A stretch of 64,000 bases of DNA from positions 1,899,001-1,963,000 of the forward strand of contig QQUY01000001.1 in assembly GCA_003385635.1 (NCBI GenBank), read 5' to 3'. Source of the DNA: Acidobacteriota bacterium (GTDB lineage: Bacteria; Acidobacteriota; Blastocatellia; Pyrinomonadales; Pyrinomonadaceae). The translations under genes were made by a program, and so were the position numbers. The notes beneath the pieces were generated by a model that was not told where the DNA came from, made no database searches, and saw nothing but the letters and a program-made list of their open reading frames with translations. Positions 40,204 to 50,143 of the stretch are shown here, one piece after another. Each line of letters begins with the position of its first letter. Position 1 is the first letter of the stretch.

Positions 40204-43067
40204 TGGATCCGGATCGCTGGAAGAAGATCGACGAACTCGTCGATGCTGCTCTTGAGAAACCTGTCGGCGAGCGTCGCGCATTTGTACGTCTGCGGTCGGA
40301 GGGAGATCAGAGCCTTGAAGATCAAGTCCTGAGACTACTTGAGGCACAGGAGGAGTCGGCCGATTTTCTTGAGCGTTCCGCTATCAGTATGGCGGCTGAA
40401 GCTCTTGCAAAAGAGGCAATCGCGGACGCGTCGTCTTTTGCCGGCAAAAAGATCTCCCATTACAAGATAGAAAAGTTGATCGGGTCCGGAGGAATGGGCG
40501 AGGTCTACCTCGCCTACGACGAAAAGCTTCGACGCAACATCGCCCTAAAGGTTCTTTCGGCCGGGCTTGGCCAAGGCAGCGATCCGGTCAAGCGGTTTGA
40601 AGTCGAAGCTCGCGCTATCTCAAAACTTAATCATCCCGGTATCGTAACGATCTACGATGTCGGCCGTCACGAAGGAATCAATTTCATTGCCACCGAGTTG
40701 GTCGAAGGCCGAACTCTCAGGGATCTCGCAGGTTCAAAGGTTGCGATTCGGGATGCCGTTTCCATTTTCATACAGGTCTGCAGCGCCCTGGCAGCGGCCC
40801 ACAGCGCGGGAATAATTCACCGAGACATAAAACCTGAGAACGTCATGCTCCGGCACGACGGTTACGTAAAGATACTCGATTTCGGTCTGGCAAAACTCAC
40901 ACAGGCGAAAGCCGTTGAAAGCGAGGATCTTGCTTCGACGCGACCCGGATCGGTGATCGGCACCCCCGCATATATGTCCCCCGCGCAGCTCAGCGGGGAA
41001 AAGATCGACCCGCGGACCGACCTGTGGAGTTGCGGTGTAGTGCTTTACGAGATTCTTACCGGATCGAATCCGTTCAGAGGCGCCAACAGACGCGAGACTT
41101 TTGAAAAGATTATTTCAATAACGCCTGAACCGGCCTCGGGACACAACCCTGACATTCCCAAAGAACTTGACCGGGTGATCCTGAAGCTGCTTGAAAAGAA
41201 CCCGTCAGAGGGCTATCAGACCCCAGAGGACCTAAAGGCCGATCTAAGAGGGATAAGACGTGAGATAGATTCCTCTTCTCTCGTTCCGGGAATCTCAGCA
41301 GGCGTTTCCGGTTCCGGAGATCGTTGGTTTCGTTCAGCCGGGGCCATGGCCGCCGGACTCATTCTCCTGGGATCGATCATTTCGGCAGCAGTATATTTTG
41401 TCACCCGCCCTTCAATTCCGGCAGAGACCGATTGGTTTAAAGCAAGCAGTTTGCAATTGACTTTTGAAAGCGGCGCTGAGATCTATCCTTCCATATCCCC
41501 CGACGGAAACTCGTTCGTTTACGCATCGGACAAGGACGGAGACTTTGACATTTACCTCGTAAGGATCGGTGGTTCGAACGAGGTAAATCTCACTGAAGAT
41601 TCGGACGCCGATGATACCATGCCGGCTTTTTCGCCCGACGGATCGTCGATCGCGTTTCGGTCCGAACGCGAGCAGTCAGGAATCTACGTGATGGGCGCAA
41701 CCGGCGAGAGTCCCCGAAGGGTTTCGGATATCGGATTCGATCCAACGTGGTCCCCGGACGGAACAAAGATCGCTGTCGCCTCGCGGTTTCAAGACGTTCC
41801 CTCAGTCCGGAGCCAGAGCGCGATCTATGCGATAGATGTTTCGAACGGTGACAAAAGAAAACTCGTCGAAAACTACTCATATCAGCCTTCCTGGTCGGCC
41901 GACGGTTCGAGGATCGCATACTGGTATACAGAGAACCGGGGAAAGAGAATCGTTTCGACCATACCTTCGGAAGGCGGTGAAAGTGTCGACATTGCTTTCG
42001 AGAGCAATACCAACTGGAATCCCGTCTGGTCGCCGTCCGGGAACTTTCTCTACTACGCAAGCGATCGGGGTGGAAACATGGGCTTCTGGCGCGTCGCAGT
42101 CGAACTTTCGACCGGCAAACCGGCCAGCGAGCACGAAAGCGTTCCTACACCAGCCAAGTTCAACAGACATCCGGGTTTTTCATCTGATGGCCAAAGGATG
42201 ATCTATGTCCAAACGTCGGTCCGTTCTAATTTGCTGACCGCACGGCTCAACAAAAACGGTGATCTCGCGTCAGAACCCAAGTGGCTCACCAGGGGGGATT
42301 TCGAGATCGCCGGTCCACAGATTGTACCCGGGGGTTCAGGCTTCGTAGCGCGTCTGGTCCGGGAGACTCAAGACGACCTTGTCTTTATCGATGCCAACAC
42401 CGGAAACCTCCGTGATCTGACGAATGATCCGCCGTTCGACCGGTACGGCCGGATCTCCCCAGACCGATCGAAGATCGCCTTTGCTTCAGATAGGAGCGGC
42501 ACGTACCAGATCTGGCTGATGAATTTGGACGGAAGCGGACTGGAACAACTGACCGATACGGAAACGATCGCTTCGATCCCGGCCTGGTCGCCCGATGGAA
42601 AACTGCTTTCGTATGACTCGGGCGAGGAGGTGTTTGTAATAGATATGGAGCATTTTGCGGTTACCGGGAAGGTCGAAGTCAGGTCGACATTCCCGAAGAC
42701 CGAAAACGGCGGTTTCCTAAGGGCGTGGGACTGGTCTCCCGATGGAAAGTACATTGCCGGGTCGTACAGCGCGAAGAGCGGATCAGGCGTGGGAATTCTG
42801 GAAATCGCCACAGGCAAATACAATCGGCTGACAAACTACACTTCACTCCCGTCGTGGCTGCCGGACGGCCGCCACATCATATTTCTTCGTGAAGGACGTC
42901 CGAAGATAGCGGATATCGTATCGGGCGAGATCAAAGACGCGTTCCCGGAGATCGAGGGCCACATCAGGAACATCGCCGTAAGCCCCGACGGAAGCACCGT
43001 CTACTTTACGCTTCGCGAAGCTGAATCGAACATCTGGCTGCTCGACGCAATGGAGGCGAACCAGTAG
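40203..43067 (+). CDS. serine/threonine protein kinase with TM and C-terminal TolB/WD40-like propeller
   Basis: IGSGGMGEVYLAYDEKLRRNIALKVL; IIHRDIKPENVMLR; ILDFGLAKLT; repeated SPDGxxIAFxSDRSG blades. Confidence 0.94.
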   Translation: MDPDRWKKIDELVDAALEKPVGERRAFVRLRSEGDQSLEDQVLRLLEAQEESADFLERSAISMAAEALAKEAIADASSFAGKKISHYKIEKLIGSGGMGEVYLAYDEKLRRNIALKVLSAGLGQGSDPVKRFEVEARAISKLNHPGIVTIYDVGRHEGINFIATELVEGRTLRDLAGSKVAIRDAVSIFIQVCSALAAAHSAGIIHRDIKPENVMLRHDGYVKILDFGLAKLTQAKAVESEDLASTRPGSVIGTPAYMSPAQLSGEKIDPRTDLWSCGVVLYEILTGSNPFRGANRRETFEKIISITPEPASGHNPDIPKELDRVILKLLEKNPSEGYQTPEDLKADLRGIRREIDSSSLVPGISAGVSGSGDRWFRSAGAMAAGLILLGSIISAAVYFVTRPSIPAETDWFKASSLQLTFESGAEIYPSISPDGNSFVYASDKDGDFDIYLVRIGGSNEVNLTEDSDADDTMPAFSPDGSSIAFRSEREQSGIYVMGATGESPRRVSDIGFDPTWSPDGTKIAVASRFQDVPSVRSQSAIYAIDVSNGDKRKLVENYSYQPSWSADGSRIAYWYTENRGKRIVSTIPSEGGESVDIAFESNTNWNPVWSPSGNFLYYASDRGGNMGFWRVAVELSTGKPASEHESVPTPAKFNRHPGFSSDGQRMIYVQTSVRSNLLTARLNKNGDLASEPKWLTRGDFEIAGPQIVPGGSGFVARLVRETQDDLVFIDANTGNLRDLTNDPPFDRYGRISPDRSKIAFASDRSGTYQIWLMNLDGSGLEQLTDTETIASIPAWSPDGKLLSYDSGEEVFVIDMEHFAVTGKVEVRSTFPKTENGGFLRAWDWSPDGKYIAGSYSAKSGSGVGILEIATGKYNRLTNYTSLPSWLPDGRHIIFLREGRPKIADIVSGEIKDAFPEIEGHIRNIAVSPDGSTVYFTLREAESNIWLLDAMEANQ

Positions 43068-43251
43068 AAGTTGCTGAGGGTGTGCAACTTCGTCTATGGA
43101 ATGCGCGAGCTTGAGGTATGGCACTTGCGCCGCAGACATCTGACCCGACAGACTCACCCGACTTAACGGACTCAACAGACTCACCGGACCTTCGATAAGC
43201 ATACGGCCGGGATTGATGTATGATATTGGCTTTTCGACAGGAACTGCCGAC

Positions 43252-44652
43252 ATGCTCAGATTTCACAACACTCTTTCGCGCGAAGTTGAGGAATTCAAGC
43301 CTCTCGATGAGGGTAAGGCGAAGGTTTACATATGCGGCCCGACCGTATGGAACTTCGCGCATATCGGCAATTTCCGGACATTCATATTTGGTGACATCCT
43401 TCACCGATACCTGGAGTTCAAGGGATTTGACGTGACTTACGTGATGAATCTCACGGACGTCGATGACCGGATCATAAATGAGTCGGCCGAGCGCGGGATT
43501 GGGATCGATGACATGACCGCTCCGTTCATCGTCGCTTTTCACGAGGACATGGCAGCGCTGAACTGCCTTGAGCCTGACTTTGAACCTCGGGCGACGGATC
43601 ACATCGGCGAGATGATCGACATCATCCGCGCTTTACTGGAGAACGGAAAGGCGTACGAGTCCGATGGCTCAATCTACTACCGTATATCTGCATTTCCGGA
43701 CTACGGCAAGCTGTCGAAGATCAGCTTCGAAGGCAACATCGAAGGCGGAAGCGCGCGAGTCGACACGGACAAATACGACAAAGAAGATGCCCGTGATTTT
43801 GCGCTCTGGAAACTCGTCGACGACCCGGACGCGACCGGATGGGACGCATCCTTCGGACGCGGCAGGCCGGGGTGGCATATCGAATGCTCAGCGATGTCTA
43901 TGAAATATCTCGGTGAGACGTTCGACATTCACGCCGGTGGGATCGACCTTCAGTTTCCGCACCACGAGAACGAGATCGCCCAAAGCGAGGGAGCGACCGG
44001 AAAGACATTCGCCAATTTCTGGCTTCACGGTGAGTTCCTGAAGATCGACAACGAGAAGATGGCGAAGTCTCTCGGGAACGACTACACCTTCCGGGACATT
44101 CGGGATCGCGGTTTTTCGGCACTCGCTATCCGTTATCTTCTCTTGTCCGTACCGTACGGAAAACAGCTGAACTTCACGTTTGAAGGATTAAAGGGAGCTG
44201 AGACCACTGTCGAGAGGCTGAGGAACTTTCGGAGGCTCGTGAGTGACTCCACGACCGGGAACGGTATCGACGGTTCGGCTTTGTCTGCCGCCCGAACCGC
44301 ACTCGAACAGTTCGAATCCGCTATGGACGACGATCTGAATACTTCTCAGGCACTTGCTGCGATCCACAATCTCGTGAAGGAAATCAACAGTCTGATGGCT
44401 GATCGGATGCTGACCAAAGATGAGCGAGACGCGGTTCTACACGCCGTCGCGAAGTTCGATTCCGTTCTGGGGATCTTTGGCGAAGAAGAAAAAGAAGTAC
44501 TCGATGAGGAGATCGATTCGCTTATCGAGGAGCGGGAACGGGCACGCCGGGAACGCGATTTTGCGAAGGCCGACGAGATACGCGACCGACTCGCTGAAAT
44601 GAACATCATTCTCGAGGATACAAAGGACGGCGTTCGCTGGAAGCGCGGCTAG
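43252..44652 (+). CDS. cysS: cysteinyl-tRNA synthetase
   Basis: YICGPTVWNFAHIGNFRTFIFGDILHRYL; GRPGWHIECSAMS; GGIDLQFPHHENEIAQSEG; KMAKSLGN. Confidence 0.97.
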   Translation: MLRFHNTLSREVEEFKPLDEGKAKVYICGPTVWNFAHIGNFRTFIFGDILHRYLEFKGFDVTYVMNLTDVDDRIINESAERGIGIDDMTAPFIVAFHEDMAALNCLEPDFEPRATDHIGEMIDIIRALLENGKAYESDGSIYYRISAFPDYGKLSKISFEGNIEGGSARVDTDKYDKEDARDFALWKLVDDPDATGWDASFGRGRPGWHIECSAMSMKYLGETFDIHAGGIDLQFPHHENEIAQSEGATGKTFANFWLHGEFLKIDNEKMAKSLGNDYTFRDIRDRGFSALAIRYLLLSVPYGKQLNFTFEGLKGAETTVERLRNFRRLVSDSTTGNGIDGSALSAARTALEQFESAMDDDLNTSQALAAIHNLVKEINSLMADRMLTKDERDAVLHAVAKFDSVLGIFGEEEKEVLDEEIDSLIEERERARRERDFAKADEIRDRLAEMNIILEDTKDGVRWKRG

Positions 44653-44681
44653 ATCTGTTTTCACGTATTTTTCAGTCTTCT

Positions 44682-45515
44682 ATGAGCAAGGCATTCGACC
44701 TTCTGAAATGGGGATTGACCCTTGGCAAGGACGAACAGAATTTCCTCGGAGCAAGATGGGTACCTGCATTCCTGCGGCGGGTGCCGGAACGCTCGAAGCG
44801 CAAATGGGCACTGCGCGTTCTGGACCTGAGTCCACACTACTTTCTCTTCCCAAACAACCCTAAGTACAAGGGCCTTTCAAAAGACGAGTATCTGGAAGCT
44901 ATCGCCGACGATGCCCGAATATCCCGCGAGAAGATCCGCGACTCATTTCTGCTCTCAAAACTGGAAGATGTCGGAAGTCTTATCGATTGGGGATGCGGAC
45001 CCGGCTTTATGGCGAAGGCGCTTTCGCCTCATTTGAAGAAAATCACCGCGGTCGATATATCGGCTGGTGCTCTCGCCTGCGCGGAGATCATAAACGGTGC
45101 AGACAACATCCGTTACATCGTCGGAGATCGCAAAGGACTTTCGACGATCAAGGACGGGTCGGCAGATGCGGTCATCAGTTTTCACTTATTCCAGCACCTT
45201 TCGGATAAGATCGCGAGAATCGTGCTTTCGAATGCTTCGTCAAAGTTGAGGTCCGGTGGAAAGTTGATCGTTCATGTCCAGACAGAGAATGACATCTGGC
45301 GTACCGAAGAAGAATGGAGGTCAGACGAATCCCTGAAAGGCAGGATGAAACTGAGGTACGGACTGAACTGTTTTGGCCGCTCCCAGGTAGATTATCAGCA
45401 AATGCTCGGCGAAGCGGGATTCGAGGTCGAGAGTTTTGAAGATATGTCGGATCTGATGCGGGAGAATTCGACAGAACTCGATGGGCAGGTGATCGTTACC
45501 GCCTACAAGTATTGA
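44682..45515 (+). CDS. class I SAM-dependent methyltransferase
   Basis: LIDWGCGPGFMAKALSPHLKKITAVDIS. Confidence 0.85.
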   Translation: MSKAFDLLKWGLTLGKDEQNFLGARWVPAFLRRVPERSKRKWALRVLDLSPHYFLFPNNPKYKGLSKDEYLEAIADDARISREKIRDSFLLSKLEDVGSLIDWGCGPGFMAKALSPHLKKITAVDISAGALACAEIINGADNIRYIVGDRKGLSTIKDGSADAVISFHLFQHLSDKIARIVLSNASSKLRSGGKLIVHVQTENDIWRTEEEWRSDESLKGRMKLRYGLNCFGRSQVDYQQMLGEAGFEVESFEDMSDLMRENSTELDGQVIVTAYKY

Positions 45516-45911
45516 TCACTCACCGCGACGGTCTACAAGTGCTAGACGCTCTACGATCTCACCTCCGATGAGGTGTTTCTCTACGATCTCTTTCACGTCA
45601 TCGGCACGGACCTGGGCGTACCAAACGTTTTCCGGATAAACGAGGACCGCCGTTCCGATCGAGCAGAAGCCTACGGATCCGCAGTCGGTCAAAAGGATCT
45701 TCCCCTCCGGGTTCCTGCCCTTGGATTCCTTACCGTATCTCAGCCCCCTCGATTCGAGCTCGGCTACAAAAGCCTCTTTCACTTCTGCGCTTCCTACTTT
45801 TGAACAGGACTTGCCGTTGCAGACAAAAACGTGTCTTTCGATCGCTGCCTCCGCGACCGGTGCTAGCTTTAGAAGCGTTTTAGTGTCATCAATGAATTTC
45901 GGATCTGCCAT
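45516..45911 (-). CDS. (2Fe-2S) thioredoxin-like ferredoxin domain protein
   Basis: HVFVCNGKSCSKVGSAEV...ILLTDCGSVGFCSIGTAVLVYPENVWYAQV. Confidence 0.85.
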   Translation of the reverse strand: MADPKFIDDTKTLLKLAPVAEAAIERHVFVCNGKSCSKVGSAEVKEAFVAELESRGLRYGKESKGRNPEGKILLTDCGSVGFCSIGTAVLVYPENVWYAQVRADDVKEIVEKHLIGGEIVERLALVDRRGE

Positions 45912-46046
45912 TTTAGCTGATTATCTCAGATCAACCTCAGAAATTATAAGACGCACCCGGAATTCGGTATTTTCGGGGCTCCATTTGAATGCCGGTTGTG
46001 TGATAAAATTTCAAAGCGGTTGAATTTCCCTTCATCCCTGAAACAA

Positions 46047-47663
46047 ATGGCAGACGGCATCATCATTCACGTCTCGGTCGGTAAGGAACGCCGAACAGAA
46101 TATTTCGGCGAAGAGGTGATCCGTATCGGCTCAGACGAGTCCACCGAACTCCAGATACATTCCAAGCTCGTAAAGGAGCGCGGGATGTGGCTGAAGCTCG
46201 AGGTAGGAGAGGGTGTCTATCGGATCATCGATTTCAACGAAAATCTCGGACTCGAGCTAAACGGTATGCCGATAAGGCGCTTCGTCGGTCTTAAAGACGG
46301 AGACGAGATTAGTCTAGGCGATGCGGGAATCACATTCTCATTCTTTTCGCTTGCGTCCGAGTCTTCGCTGATCACGACTAACCGCGACCCGCACATAGCG
46401 CCTTTCATCGAGGAAGCCGCGCTTGAAGCAGCGGCTACCGAAAAACGTGATGACGCGAAAGCGTTTCTGCGCGAGTTCTCGCGCGAGCTACTCCGGGAGG
46501 TCAGCTGGAGTACCAAGCTTATAGTCCTGGCGCTTGTTGTAGCGGTTCTCAGCGCCGTCTTTTATCTTGGCTACGGCTTTTACAGCGAGCTGGCTCTCGC
46601 CCGCGAGCAGTCTGCCAAGCAGAACGAGGGAATGTTCCAGCTTCAGGAACAGCTCAAAGCGGCCCAGGAAGAGATCAAGACGCTCAGCGACAGTAATCAG
46701 GACATCATCAAGAACATTTCCCTCGCGCAGAACCTGAACGTCGAGTACCGCAACGGCGTTGGATTGATTGTAGGCGTGTATGACCTGATCGACAGGCGAA
46801 GCGGCAAGATGCTTCGATACCCTGATCCCGCCGCGATGCGGCCCGAATCGCTCGAGCTTCAGCAGTCGGAAGAAGGCATTTACGAGATCCCCGCAATGCA
46901 GGGACTGACGACGGACGGCAGCGGAACACCGGTCGAGTACGATTTTATAGGCACAGGTTTCCACGTTGGTGACGGATATGTCGTGACCAACCGCCACGTG
47001 ATCCAGCCCTGGACCGAAGATGATCTGGTCAAGCAACTCATGCGCGAGAACGGCGGGCGTGCAAGGATCAAGAAGCTCGTTGTTTACTTTCCAGGGATGA
47101 AGGATCCGTTGCCGCTTGAGATCAGAAAGCTGGGCAACAGAGAGGATGTGGCTGTTGCGACTATCAAGGGTTCCGCGGATCTTGGTGGAATCCCTGTCCT
47201 GCCGCTCGAGACCGATTCTGACTCTTCAGTGATCGGTAAAACAGTAGTTTCGATGGGTTTCCCGAACGGGCCTGACCGCCTGCTTACGATGTTCGACGAC
47301 GCGGATCTGAAGAAGCTTCTTCAGAGGTTTGGCGGTTCGAGGCAGGCTATGATCAGTTATCTTTCGCAAACCGGGAAGATCGTTCCTCTGCTTACCGAAG
47401 GGGTGATCACGGACCTCGACAGCAAGCGTGTCGTTCACGATGCTAAGACAGCTGAAGGGGGATCCGGTGCTCCGTTGTTCGGACAGTCGGGCAGGGTCAT
47501 CGGGGTAAATTTTGGCGTCTTTACGGAAAATTCGGCTTCAAACCTCGCAGTTCCCGTTCGGTTTGCGATCGAATTGCTTGAAGAGGCCGGGTGGTCGCCC
47601 CAGGGAAAGGTCACCCGAGCGCAAACCACGACCGGTGACTCAAAGAACAAATCCGGTGACTAG
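46047..47663 (+). CDS. FHA domain - TM - coiled coil - trypsin-like serine protease
   Basis: EEVIRIGSDESTELQIHSKLV...DGDEISLGDAGITFSFF; GTGFHVGDGYVVTNRHVIQPW; REDVAVATIKG; GGSGAPLFGQSGRVIGVNFG. Confidence 0.85.
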   Translation: MADGIIIHVSVGKERRTEYFGEEVIRIGSDESTELQIHSKLVKERGMWLKLEVGEGVYRIIDFNENLGLELNGMPIRRFVGLKDGDEISLGDAGITFSFFSLASESSLITTNRDPHIAPFIEEAALEAAATEKRDDAKAFLREFSRELLREVSWSTKLIVLALVVAVLSAVFYLGYGFYSELALAREQSAKQNEGMFQLQEQLKAAQEEIKTLSDSNQDIIKNISLAQNLNVEYRNGVGLIVGVYDLIDRRSGKMLRYPDPAAMRPESLELQQSEEGIYEIPAMQGLTTDGSGTPVEYDFIGTGFHVGDGYVVTNRHVIQPWTEDDLVKQLMRENGGRARIKKLVVYFPGMKDPLPLEIRKLGNREDVAVATIKGSADLGGIPVLPLETDSDSSVIGKTVVSMGFPNGPDRLLTMFDDADLKKLLQRFGGSRQAMISYLSQTGKIVPLLTEGVITDLDSKRVVHDAKTAEGGSGAPLFGQSGRVIGVNFGVFTENSASNLAVPVRFAIELLEEAGWSPQGKVTRAQTTTGDSKNKSGD

Positions 47664-49642
47664 ACCGCGTCCTTCGGTTTCCATCCTTCTGACACCTCAA
47701 TATCCTTTATCAACGCCGAGAATCTGGGATCCTGCCTCAGAGGATCCAGATTGGGCTCGTGCCGCAGAATAAAAAGCTCGACGCCATCGGTCCGAAGAGC
47801 TTCTTCAAGCTTGTTGAACGCTTCTTCATTTTCTCCAAGCGATGCGAATGCCATTGATGCGAGCAGGCCGAAGTTTCCGGCAGGTTCGGATGCCAAAGCG
47901 GCTTCGATCATCTTTTTGGCTTCTGCATCTTTTCCTTTTCTGGCTAGAATTCTGGAAAGAAAGAGTTTGGCCCCCGGATTTGGCTCCCCGTACCCAAGTG
48001 TTTTCCTGAGCCTGGTTTCTACCTGGTCGTATTTGCCTTCGAGTTCCAGCACCTGCAGCTTCCGCCACCTTGCCTCTGCGGCGTTCGGGTCGATCTCGAG
48101 CGCCCTGTCGCAGTATTTATCGGCCTCCTCAGGCTTTCTGGCAAGGTAGTAGAAATGCGCCAGGTAAAGATGAAGATAAGTCGACTGCGGGTCAAGATCG
48201 AGCGCTCGCTTCATCTCGTCAATAGCCGTTTCTATTTCGCCTCTGTTGGCGTACATCCACGCGATCCGGTGCCGTGAATGCGCGTCATTCGGCTTGATCC
48301 GGAGCGATTCTTTCATCAGGTCGAATGCCTCCGCGCCACGCTTTCTTGTCGCATAAACGAGCGCCTTCGCGGCCTTCGCCTCGGCACATTCGGAATCGAG
48401 TTTCAGTGCCTTGTTGGCCATCTCCTCGCCCAGCCGCAGGGCCTTCTCGCGGTCCATTACATCCGAAAGGTAAGTGTGATGTGCGTAGGTGTCGGCCAGG
48501 TACGCATATGCAAGAGCGAAATGGGGGTCCTTCTCGATCGCCTTCTCAAGGTGAACGATCGCACTTTCAAACCCTACCTTCGTATGCTGGCTCCAATACG
48601 CCAGGCCCGTTGAATAAGCCTGGTACGCTTCGGGATCTGAAGTGTACTGTTTGAATGGAAACTCCCTTTCACCGGACTTGAACCCGATCGCGACCTTTTG
48701 CGCGATCCTTTCCGAAATTGCATCCTGAAGCGCGAAGATATCTGAATATTCCTCGTCAAAGGTCTCGGTCCAAAGCTGCTTCTTTTCAGCTACGCTGTAC
48801 AGCTGGGTCGTAACGCGTACTTTTCCGTGTTCGCGCTGAATGGAGCCCTCGATCACATAGTCGACCTTCAAAGATTTTCCGACCTCAAAGAGATCGCTGC
48901 TGTCCTCATTCGCATATCGGATTATCGAAGTTGTCGGCCGGACCGCGATATTCTCGATGTTGGCCAGTTTCGCAATAATCACGTCGGCGATCCCCAACCC
49001 CAATTTTTCGTCTTTCTCACCCGAGATCTGTTTGAACGGGAGCACAGCGATCGAGCCCGATTCTCCACTGGGCGTTCCGGACCAGAATCCGGAGAAATAG
49101 ATCACACCTGCCAGGAGCCCTGCTATGGCGATGACAGACCCGACCGCGGGAACGATTCCGAACGTGGGTTTCCGGCGCGGGACCTGAACGGCAGGGACCG
49201 GCTGAGGCTCAGCCAGATTTGAACCGTTCGTAAAATGCGGAAAGTCGTCGGGCAATGTAATGTGCTGAGATTCTTGGCCAGACAAGTTCTCGTCTTGCTG
49301 CGATTCTTCGCCTACGATCGTCTGGACCGGTGCCACAAACCGATAGCCGGTCTTCGGGATCGTCTCTATAAAAACGAGGTCGCCGCTCTTCTGCTTGAGT
49401 GCCTTGCGGAGCATGTAGACGTGCTGCGTGAGATTCGCTTCTTCGACAAAATTCCCTTCCCAAAGCGTTTCAAGCAACTCATCCTTCTTTAGTACACGTC
49501 CACGGTTTTCGATCAGATATTGCAGTAGTTCAAAGCTCTTCTGCGTCAGCGGGACCGGATCTCCGCTTTCGAGCAGGCGATAATTGACGAGATCGAGACG
49601 AAAGTCGCCGAAATCGTAGTGCTGGACATTGTTTTCTGACAT
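47660..49642 (-). CDS. CadC-type winged-helix DNA-binding protein with TM and TPR repeats
   Basis: FDLVNYR-like DFRLDLVNYRLLESGDPVPLTQKSFELLQYLIENRGRVLKKDELLETLWEGNFVEEANLTQHVYMLRKAL; TPRs. Confidence 0.92.
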   Translation of the reverse strand: MSENNVQHYDFGDFRLDLVNYRLLESGDPVPLTQKSFELLQYLIENRGRVLKKDELLETLWEGNFVEEANLTQHVYMLRKALKQKSGDLVFIETIPKTGYRFVAPVQTIVGEESQQDENLSGQESQHITLPDDFPHFTNGSNLAEPQPVPAVQVPRRKPTFGIVPAVGSVIAIAGLLAGVIYFSGFWSGTPSGESGSIAVLPFKQISGEKDEKLGLGIADVIIAKLANIENIAVRPTTSIIRYANEDSSDLFEVGKSLKVDYVIEGSIQREHGKVRVTTQLYSVAEKKQLWTETFDEEYSDIFALQDAISERIAQKVAIGFKSGEREFPFKQYTSDPEAYQAYSTGLAYWSQHTKVGFESAIVHLEKAIEKDPHFALAYAYLADTYAHHTYLSDVMDREKALRLGEEMANKALKLDSECAEAKAAKALVYATRKRGAEAFDLMKESLRIKPNDAHSRHRIAWMYANRGEIETAIDEMKRALDLDPQSTYLHLYLAHFYYLARKPEEADKYCDRALEIDPNAAEARWRKLQVLELEGKYDQVETRLRKTLGYGEPNPGAKLFLSRILARKGKDAEAKKMIEAALASEPAGNFGLLASMAFASLGENEEAFNKLEEALRTDGVELFILRHEPNLDPLRQDPRFSALIKDIEVSEGWKPKDAV

Positions 49643-50143
49643 TTGCAGACCCTTAATTCAAAAACAATTTGCCCGAGAAAAAGGTTGTTCAACGGTCCGG
49701 CCCAAGCTTGTAAATTCAAGGGCCGTCCGCTAGATTGCTAGTTTGATCTCATACTGCAGATCGGCTGGCGGACCGGGGACCTCTCTTGGCGAACCGGTTG
49801 TCGGATACTGGATTTGATACCCGGTCCGGGATCAAGGATTGTTATCTGAGAAATCGGCCGAGATGAAGACAGATCGAAATAACTCAAATCGGAGATCAAA
49901 AGACCTGGCCCGCTATTTAGCCTTAGCCTGTACGATGCACCCAATTCTAAGGGTAACCATCAAATCTCCCTAAAATTACGAGATTTTGGATTTTATCCTT
50001 TAAATCACTGGCGTTTCGCGCACTTAGGCGGTTTTGGCTTCTAGCGATTTTAGATTTATTTGATGTGTTTTTGAGCAGTTTTCCCGAACCGGAGGGCATG
50101 GTCGTTCGTGTACCCTTGAGGACGAATAGCACGCACCGTCAGG

